The translations under genes and the position numbers were made by a program. A model generated the notes under the pieces. That model did no database searches and was not told the DNA's origin. It was given only the letters and a program-made list of their open reading frames with translations. This document shows, piece after piece, positions 56,335-64,000 of a stretch of DNA of 64,000 nucleotides (position 1 is the first letter of the stretch; each line of letters begins with the position of its first letter). The stretch is from Cyclospora cayetanensis (Eukaryota; Apicomplexa; Conoidasida; Eucoccidiorida; Eimeriidae): assembly GCF_002999335.1 (NCBI RefSeq), contig NW_020312111.1, positions 26,181-90,180 of the forward strand. The letters are read 5' to 3'.

Positions 56335-59300
56335 GAAGGGGAGCCCTCAAAGGGAGCCAAAAATACTACCCACTCGAGAAAAGAGGAGGCCGTTGCACGA
56401 GGCTTGGAGGTTCCCAGTGTCTCGCAAAAATCCTGTGTAGCGACACCCCAGCGCCGGAAGCCTCGCTAACCCCCAGCGACGAGCAGCAGCAGGGGATGCG
56501 GTGTGGTTTCAAAGTTGTGAGGTGCACTACACATTCGCGAGAGGACTTGAAAAAGGCTCAGATGCTCGCGGGGATGACGTGGCGTTTGTGGCTCGCGTCT
56601 GCGCGCAGCTCAGCGGAGAGCTCTAAAATGAGGCCGAAGCCACGGGAGCTATGTGCAGAGGCGTGGATGAGGCTACATCGCTGTACTTCGTTCTACCACT
56701 TAAAAAAGCTTAGGATTTTAAGAGCAAGGCGTCTGCAGATTTGCGGCAAAAAAAGGCTGAGGAAGGTCCCTCACGAGTCCCCTCGTGTGGGGCCCCCCCC
56801 AGGTGACCCCGGGGGGCCCCCTGGGGGCCCCCAAAGATTTGCAGCTTGTGTCGAGACACCCCGCCTGTCCAGGCTTGCCACCCCTTGCCTATGCGTGTGC
56901 ATCCACGGTTCGCAGTCCTCATGGCCTAGGGTGCAAGAGTTTCTGTTTTTGGTGGAGCGCATGCACTTGAAAACTGTGACTTTCCGGGTAGACACACCCC
57001 CTGCGAGGTGTGTGGCGACAGGAGAGGCTCCCGAATGAGTGCAGCAAACATTTTTACTCGGATATGCGCGCACGTCTAACCTGAAACTTCGCTCAATCGA
57101 CCGCGAGACTCCTTCAAAGTCTTTACTCGATGCGGAAAAGGCGAGGGGTCATGGGTTCAAATTCGCTTCAAAGGCGATCTTCTGATGATAAGACAACGGG
57201 AGGATGCGTCAAAAGCCTCTAAGGGACTCGTGGCTTGTGGCAACAGCGAGCCTTAGGTCAGGAAGGGGTAGCGCAGCAGCACCCTGTGATAGAGGAGGCC
57301 AGCCTCGTGAATGTCAGAACACGCCAAACTGTTTGCTTGGAATCGGAGCCCCCTAAGAAGTTAGCAGAAGTGAATTAAGATCTCGATCATTCGAAACCAT
57401 CCTTATTCGTGGCCACGACAGCCACGCACACTGATAACCGACGGGGTGTGTAAAGCTACGTGAACATGCTGCTACACACCGCCCTCGACGTGCGGCGAAT
57501 TCCATTTCCACCATTGTCGACCTTTCGCTTGAATTCTAGCGGACTCTGTGTGTGTTCAGGAAAGTTTTAACGGGCGAAGCTACACGAACGCACGCTCTAG
57601 AAAAATAGGCGTATTTGATTAGGGATCAGCAGAGATTCTAATGATGGGCTTGGCCGTTCGTGGAGCGTTTTTATTAGCTTAACATGAATTCGGTCCAAAG
57701 TATCAGCGTTGTTGGGGTGTGTGCTCCTAACACTAGGGGCAGCTAGCTGTTGCTGCTCGAAATGCTTCGAAGTGCAGCTACACACACCTGGGTGGCCCTC
57801 CCTCTTCACGCTGGAATCCTCAGGGATGAGGACAAGAAAATAAGGGGCCTGGCCTCATTTAAAAACACTCAAGCTTTCAATTGAGTGTGAGGTTCTTTAC
57901 AGTGAGGACGAGGACAGGAAGGTGCATTTCTCAGTACGCCCCTACAGGAATTCAAGATAGTTCCGTAGGGCCTTGGGGTCTAAAGATCTCTTCATGAAGA
58001 CACCGGGAGGAGCCTTGAGAGTAGCTTTGTTGTTGCCGACGAAGCTGCACTTTCGCACTTTTCTTTACGATTTTCACTTTTGATTTCGAGTTTGTGAAGA
58101 GTTGACTCTTTTGCTCGGCTAACCCAGCATGCTTGATGCATAAGGGTAGCTCAATGCGATCAGCATTATTGCTGAGGGCATTTGCTTTGTAGGTTGCTAT
58201 GTGCTCCAAGCCGCAAGTGCTTTGGTTGCCGAAAGGTTGCGTAAAAAGCCTATGCACCCTGCATGTCGTTCCCTCCTGCCTCGTACCCGTAGGGGTGAGG
58301 CCAGGCAGAAAGACCTCTTTTTCTAAGTATACGCAGTTTTTGATGTCTGCTCAGTCTTGCATTAGGCTTGTGGCGGCTAGACATGTATCCCGAGGAGGCT
58401 CTTTGTGCAACTTGGCATGCCTAGCAAACGACATGCAGCCTCACCATGTAGATCTAAACCTTCTCTGCACCAAATGAAATTTAAATACAGCCACAGTGCA
58501 CGAAGAGGGGTCGATTGCATCTGAAAACACATGGTGTGGCAGCGGCTGCCGACGTTTCGGTATGGTCCTTTTTATATCGAAGGGGACGTTCGTTCTTGGG
58601 AGGCATGTGCAAGACGCGAAATAACTCCACGAATCCGTTTTTGTAAGTTTCCTTGTTTAGTGTATTTGTGCGGCGATGGATGACACCGGTTGCATTTGCA
58701 TGTCGTTTTTGCACGGTTATCAAGGATGAGCGAAGGGCTTCGTGGGTTCCTTCGGGGGGCGAGAACACAGTAGGAAGGACTTCGTGCATCCACCTGGCAG
58801 AATACAGACAATGAAATCGAAATCGACTCAACGTAACTGGTCATAAGCGTGAAGCAGCTGCAATGCTAGAAGCCGTTTCTCGCCAGTAGGCGGCAAGAGG
58901 GTTGGGTGTACAGACAGACACACACACACCTCGGGCATGCGCTGCACCGGTTTCGGCGTTGCTTTCTGCCTTTCCCTGCATTCGTCTCTTGAGTGCAAAA
59001 GTCAAATGGAGTTCCTTCACTTTCAGAAATAGCTGCACCATGTTCAAGTGCATGCCGCTGGCGTAGTTGCACAGCCGAGACTTTGGCGCCAAGCTCCTAA
59101 GGCCTACCAGCCCGCCGCACCGACTGAACTGGAAAGCTAGATCTGAAAGCCTTGTGTTCTTTTCAGGCAATTTGCCATTCTTTCCGGTGGAAGTGGCGGG
59201 AGGAGGGGAGACACAATCGCGCCGTCGCTGTTTTTTGGGTGGGGGGTCTAACTTCAAAAGTAGGCCCCTACGTTTCGAAGGCTTGGAGGAGGAGGGGCCC

Positions 59301-59674
59301 CCCTCCGACTGCCACCCAGCAACACACGCCGTGCTCCTTCTGGAGTTTCTTCAGCGCTCTCCTCGTGGCTTCCTCCTCCACTTGCCGCTGCGCAGTGCAC
59401 ACCCTCAGCAACAGACATACATACAGCCAGCCGCAGCAGCAGCAGCAGCAGCCTCGCGGGGTCTGCTGCTACCTGAGCGGCAGCTCTTCCGCATGGCGTC
59501 TCTTCGTGCGTGCGTCTCATGAGACGAATTTCCGCCACTGTCTGCGCGGCGTCTTCCCGTGCACGGCAGGGGCCCCTAGGGGCCCCTTAGCCTCTGCCGT
59601 TCCCAGCAGCAGCTACGCGATCTCGCAGCTCAGCCTTTCGCCTTTCTAGCCTGCGCACGCACCACCATAGGACG
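56335..59674. other. No secure gene; GC-rich motifs and uncalled frames
   Basis: Lies between the divergently transcribed HemW-like and DHHC genes. A GGGGCCCCC-rich inverted run sits at about 56788-56835 (CCCGGGGGGCCCCCTGGGGG). Minus-strand frames at 57952-58257, 58481-58831 and 58841-59257 have moderate length, but no conserved motif or convincing splice joins, and the last lacks an early ATG. A plus-strand (GCA)n tract occurs near 59432-59455. One unrecognised minus-strand gene here is possible. Confidence 0.45.
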
Positions 59675-60661
59675 ATGTTTCAGCGGTCTAAACCACAAGG
59701 GCAAATGAACGAATGTGAAGGGAGGGCTTACGGCAGCAGCATTGTCTGCTGCCGTGGAGCGTTTCTCATGGGGTAAGAGGGACTAACGGCGTTCACATCA
59801 TAGTGTCTTGAAAAGCGCCTCCTCAGTGGCTGCTCCCGAGTAGCTGTACCTCTTTCGCAAAGCCCGTGCTGTGCATCGCATGCGCGCCATTGTCTGCATG
59901 CATGCCTTCAGTCCCTACAAAATCAATGTTTTGCCACTCATCTCGTGAACACGTCTCTCTCGCTCTCTATCTCTCTCTATCTCTCTCTCCTCCTTCCCAG
60001 GAGGCACACATACGCGGCAGCTCTCTCTCTGTCTCTCTCTATCACTATCTCTCTCTCCTGCTCTTCTTTTCTTCACTTGTTGTCTGCGCACAAGCCTCTG
60101 CACCATGCCTCAACAGGCCAGATTATCGAATGGCAGTTCTGACTTTCGCCTTAGTTTTGATACCCTCGGCATTCTTCCAAGCTTTTACTGCCCCCGTAAG
60201 CCTTCAACTTGCATGCGTTGCAACGCTCGTGTGTCTCCTGCCTTCCCGATCCTCACAGCGCGTTTGCGTGCCTCCAGCATGCTCCTTCCTCTGCCCCTAC
60301 CGTCTCTACCCCTGCTCGCCTCTTGTGCTACCCTCATGAAACACCACGAGTCGCCAACTTCTGCTTCCTTAAAGTCACACACTTTTTCTTCACGCCCCGA
60401 ATTCTGTCTCTCTTGGCGCATCCTCTGCACATCCTCCTCTTCGAGCGCGTCTAGCGATCTGTTTGTTTGGTTGTTCGCCTGTCTGTTTGTTCATTTCCCT
60501 CTCTTTCTCTCTTTTTCTCTTTCTTTCTCTCTCTCTTTCTCTCTTTTTCTCTTTCTCTCTCTTTCTCTTTCTTTCTCTTTCTTTCTCTCTCTTTCTTTCT
60601 CTCTCTCTCTCTGTCTCTCTCTCTTTTTCTCTTTCTCTCTCTCTTGTTCTCTTTCTCTCTT

Positions 60662-60692
<31 letters not shown>

Positions 60693-63136
60693 TTCTCTCT
60701 CTCTCTTTCTCTCTCTCTCTTTCTTTCTCTCTCTCTGTCTCTCTCTCTTTCTTTCTCTCTTTCTTTTTCTCTTTCTTTTTCTCTCTCTCTTTTTCTCTTT
60801 CTCTCTCTCTCTTTCTCCCTCCCTTTCTCTCTCTTTTTCTCTTTCTCCCTCTTCCTCCCTCTCTTTCTCTCTCTCTGCGCATGCTTTTATCGCGGGAGAA
60901 GCATCTAGAAAGCCCTCCTTCTTTCCCTTCAAGCTTCTCCTTATGGATGCTCGAGAGTGGAAAAGAAGATCACCCCTGTCCTTTCCGACTCCCCTCCCCT
61001 TGTGTGGCTGGTTGCAGTGGCTAGCAGTGCACTACAGCGAGGCGTTCAGGATCGTTTCCCTGTGTCTTCTCGTTCTAACGATGGCATTTTTTATCGCAGC
61101 CGCCACTACAGATCCGGGGATAATCCCACGTCATGTGAGTATTCCCCCTTTCCGACAGGCAGCTTGCGCACTACAAACGCAGTACATACAGCGCACATGC
61201 GCGGTTCTTCTTCTTCTGCTTCTCTGCGGAAGCAGAAGAAGAAGCAGAAGCAGAAAAAGCGAAAGCAGAAGAAGCGCCGGTAGCCCATGACTCTCCTCTG
61301 TGCACAGAGAGGCTGCCACAGCCTTTTTGACAGCTTCTGACAGTGCAGCTTTTCAGCCTCCCTTCAAGCTGCGCATGCTTGCACTGAAGAACACCCTTCG
61401 AATTCGCCAGCCTGTAGCGCAGCATGCACCTACACCGCGTGTTAGTAGTCTCTTCCGCTGTCTCTCCCGTCTGTCGCTTCCTCGTCTGCAGTCCCTTGTA
61501 GACACAGAGATGCAACACGACACGTGTGTGTTTGCCGCCTCTGTCTTTTGCTTTCGTGGCATTCCACGCTTCTGCAAAAACTTTCAGGCAAACCCCCTGC
61601 AGGTTGTGGATCCTACGACGCGAGAGGTGCTTCTACACCCTTCACTCGCCAATCTCCTTCTCCCATTACGCTTTTGCTGCTTCCTAGCCTGCTGGTCTAG
61701 TTCTCTCTCTCAACTCGTCTTCCTTGCTGACAGCCACTCCTCCCGCGATGCTGCACTCGTTGCGGCTCGTAGAACTGCTGGTGTCACGACTCCTGCTGCC
61801 ACTGCTGCAGACAAGAAGCCGCCTTCCTCCCCGACATCAAGACATTCTCATGTTTGCATACGCCATACGCCTCAAGTACTGCTCGACCTGTAAGTTCTTC
61901 AGAGCCTAAGGGAAGACGTCTTCTCCCCTTTTGTGAATTTAAAACGCGCCGAATCACGGAGAGACAGAGGAAAGAAATCCCTCCATCCCTTTCAGAAGGC
62001 GTGCCCCCGTAGTTCTACTCCACCCCTATTATCTCCCTCAATCACCATCCCTTCCTCCCCCAAATTATCGCACGCGTCAGTACCGCTACATGCCTACCTA
62101 CTTGCCTACCCACCTGCTTGCCTGCCTCCCTGCCTTTGGACAGAACAGACCTCTCGAGACACCCACCCGATATAGGGGAAGAGACACACCGTATACGGTG
62201 TGCATGTGTGCGTGTGCGTGTGTATCTATGTGTACGTCCATGTGAGCACCACGCGTGGCTGCCTTCCCTCGCGAGGCAACAAAAATGTCGAAGCTAATCC
62301 TCTGCTCTTCGAAAGCTTCAAATTTGTGTCGCAGGCAGCATCTACAGACCCCCACGATCTGTCCACTGTGCTGTATGCGATAACTGCGTGGAACGCTTTG
62401 ATCACCACTGCCCTTGGGTGGGAAACTGTATAGGTCGTAGAAACTATCGGTGCGTTTTGCGTTTTCTCTTCTTTTTTCCAACTCGGCGTATTCCTCCTCA
62501 TACGCAGGAAGAAGAAGCCTTCTTCTTCCCTCCTCCTGCTCCTTGTCACACTCAGAAACAGAATATCGCCCCCACACGACGGCAGCAACGGCGGCGTTTT
62601 CCGAACAAGGTCTAAAAAAACGCCCTCTGTCTCCGCGCGCATGTGTGGTGTGCTCTCTGCAGCTTCTTCCTCCTGTTCGTCACCTCCTGCTCGCTTCACT
62701 GCCTCTTCACTTTCGTCCGTTTTCTGGCACAGCGCTGCACACACACAGCCAGCCAGCCAGCCAGCTAGCCAGCCAACCCGCTATGTGCCCATCCTGCTGC
62801 CGCTTGTCTCCGTGTTTCCGTGTCTGTGCACGCGTGTGTGCCTTGTCTCTATGGAGGTGTATATCTCTCTCCGCCTTTACCAAGTATCTTCTCTCTAATA
62901 CTACTTGGTCGTCGTTATTTGCATGCCCTCCACGACCTAGCGCTTCCTCAGTTTGCGCAAATATCATTTCTAAAAAACTTTTTCCCCACCCCTCCCAGCT
63001 TCCTTTCCAGCTTCTTCCTCCTCTCAGGTTTCAAACTGACCTCGAGACTCCTTGTTTTCCTGCACTTGTTCTTTTGCGACTTTGCTCTGAGACTCGCTTA
63101 CCTATTAAATACTCCGCCGCTGCCTTCCTTACGCCC

Positions 63137-63176
<40 letters not shown>

Positions 63177-64000
63177 GTCCGTCTGTCTGTCCCTTCGCGG
63201 CGCTAAAAGTGCTTCCCGCTGTTCAGCTCTCGCTGCTTATTTTCCCGTGTGGAGGCGCTCTTGCCTCCCCTTTCCCACGCCTTGGCTTGCCGCGACATAG
63301 AGACAGCAAGACAAGCCCTTCTTGGCCCTTCTCCATCTTTGCGTGTCTGTGCTTCTTCTTCCTTAGGGCAGCTGTCTCTTAAAAATCATCGCCTTGTGCA
63401 TTTCCCTCTCTGCCGCGCATGCGGATGTCTTCACGGGGCTTTGGATTGCCGCAACAGATGCCATACTCGTCGGCTTTGTTGCCTTCTTGTTCTCCTGGTT
63501 TGTGCTTGCGCTCCTCTTTTACCATCTCTTTCTGGTGAGTGCGCCTCCCGCTCACTACTCGTGCGCGTCGTGCTTGCTCCTGCTCGCTACAGCGCTTGGC
63601 CTTTCTTGCTTTCTCTTTCTCTCTCCTCGACACTCTGCTCGTGCAGCCTTATCTATCTCTCCCGCCGCTCTGTGTGCCTCCCACTCTGGTGCAAACACTT
63701 CCGCAGATTTCAACCAATCAAACCACCTACGAACAAATCAAGAGCTTCTTCTATGCAACCAACCCCTGGGACAGGTGCCACTCCTCCTGCTGCTCCGTTC
63801 TTTGCTGCTTGTCGTGTTGCCGCCGTTGTTGTTTTTGTTGCTGCTATTGTTGTTGTTTTTGTTGCTGCTATTATTGTTGTTTTTGTTGCTGCTATTATTG
63901 TTGTTTTTGTTGCTGCTATTATTGTTGTTTTTGTTGCTGCTATTATTGTTGTTTTTGTTGCTGCTATTATTGTTGTTTTTGTTGCTGCTATTATTGTTGT
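59675..64000 (+). CDS. DHHC-type protein S-palmitoyltransferase, 3' end outside window
   Basis: Exons 59675-59772, 60117-60195, 61018-61134, 61588-61626, 61811-61889, 62335-62449, 62663 to about 62714, 63367-63534 and 63707-63774; the rest lies beyond the edge. The joins give [19 protein letters not shown] (first helix), [10 protein letters not shown] with helix 2 and [10 protein letters not shown], then [38 protein letters not shown] (catalytic Cys about 163), GRRNYR|FFLLFV (helix 3), [15 protein letters not shown]...[17 protein letters not shown] (helix 4), and the family T-T-x-E motif as NQTTYEQIK, followed by NPWDR. These enzymes attach palmitate to cysteines of membrane proteins through a Cys-acyl intermediate, at Golgi, plasma membrane or inner membrane complex in apicomplexans. 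Weak points are the donor after exon 7 (GTCCGT) and the small fourth exon. Confidence 0.9.
60500..60880 (+). repeat. (CTCTTTCT)n pyrimidine tract in a DHHC intron
   Basis: About 380 bases of almost uninterrupted CT/TTTC repeats on the + strand in the intron 60196-61017. Both strands give long spurious frames (Ser/Leu/Phe or Arg/Glu/Lys). A second, shorter CT-rich patch lies at 59955-60065 in the previous intron. Confidence 0.95.
62746..63190 (+). repeat. (CAGC)n and (GTCT)n microsatellites in a DHHC intron
   Basis: CAGCCAGCCAGCCAGC lies near 62747-62775 and a run of GTCTGTCTGTCT near 63135-63190, both in the intron before the exon encoding helix 4. They inflate open frames but are not coding. 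Confidence 0.85.
63817..64000 (+). repeat. 24 bp tandem repeat running off the window end
   Basis: The unit CTGCTATTATTGTTGTTTTTGTTG recurs every 24 bp from about 63841 (landmarks at 63841, 63865, 63889, 63913, 63937 and onward) with almost no changes. By my model it lies in the DHHC intron that starts at 63775. The unit length is a multiple of three and has no stop in two plus-strand frames, so it could also be translated if the donor at 63775 is wrong. Confidence 0.95.

Noticed and set aside
58481..59257. Candidate minus-strand gene between the HemW-like and DHHC genes
   Set aside because: Frames are moderate in length, but I found no conserved motif, no secure ATG for the longest frame, and no phase-consistent joins.
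60390..60932. Minus-strand 180-codon Arg/Glu/Lys-rich frame
   Set aside because: Antisense of the (CTCTTTCT)n intron tract of the DHHC gene.
1..64000. Telomeric repeats, rRNA genes, CRISPR arrays, organellar genes
   Set aside because: None seen. No TTTAGGG runs, no rRNA-like conserved blocks, and no regularly spaced short palindromic repeats with unique spacers.

Overview
The window looks like nuclear DNA of a coccidian parasite, most likely Eimeria (Cyclospora cannot be excluded). The grounds are GCA/CAG trinucleotide tracts that put runs of Ala, Gln and Ser into several proteins, genes cut by many GT-AG introns, apicoplast-style N-terminal leaders, and an alternation of repeat-dense gene blocks with feature-poor blocks like that known from E. 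tenella. There are no bacterial operons, CRISPR arrays or telomere repeats.

Layout: 0-1.27 kb, ten tandem copies of a ~130 bp AT-rich unit. 1.3-4.6 kb (+), a spliced Ala/Gln-rich coiled-coil protein. 4.6-9.6 kb, feature-poor, with a decayed retroelement segment. 9.66 kb, tRNA-Ser(GCU). 10.36-11.28 kb (+), a CGFS monothiol glutaredoxin with a leader. 11.87-13.79 kb (-), a leucine-rich-repeat protein whose LRR cap appears only after splicing. 14.83-17.15 kb (+), a tyrosyl-DNA phosphodiesterase 2 (TDP2) homologue. 19.78-22.70 kb (+), a nine-exon seven-transmembrane GOST-like protein. 25.59-27.26 kb (+), SGT1 without its TPR domain. 27.7-33 kb, old dispersed repeats. 33.44-34.32 kb (+), a small four-exon gene I do not recognise. 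35.3-38.5 kb, four copies of a near-identical ~245 bp repeat, one inside a ribosomal protein L3 intron. 36.75-39.17 kb (-), RPL3. 39.8-45.4 kb, retroelement debris including a degenerate Ty3/gypsy reverse transcriptase and RNase H. 45.43-48.29 kb, about 26 diverged copies of a ~110 bp tandem repeat. 49.04-50.49 kb (+), an intronless secreted protein. 51.68-56.33 kb (-), a HemW/RSAD1-like radical SAM protein in at least five exons. 59.68 kb to the window end (+), a DHHC palmitoyltransferase cut off by the edge.

The genes do not form one pathway. They are housekeeping functions: translation, iron-sulphur and heme handling, DNA repair, HSP90/SCF co-chaperoning, protein lipidation and membrane trafficking. 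Exon models were built by hand from splice sites, reading phase and family motifs. Where phases agree across all introns (RPL3, SGT1, TDP2, glutaredoxin, LRR protein, most of the DHHC and HemW genes) they are fairly secure. I found no convincing new defence or catalytic system. The least-explained structures are the ~110 bp array and the ~245 bp repeat family.
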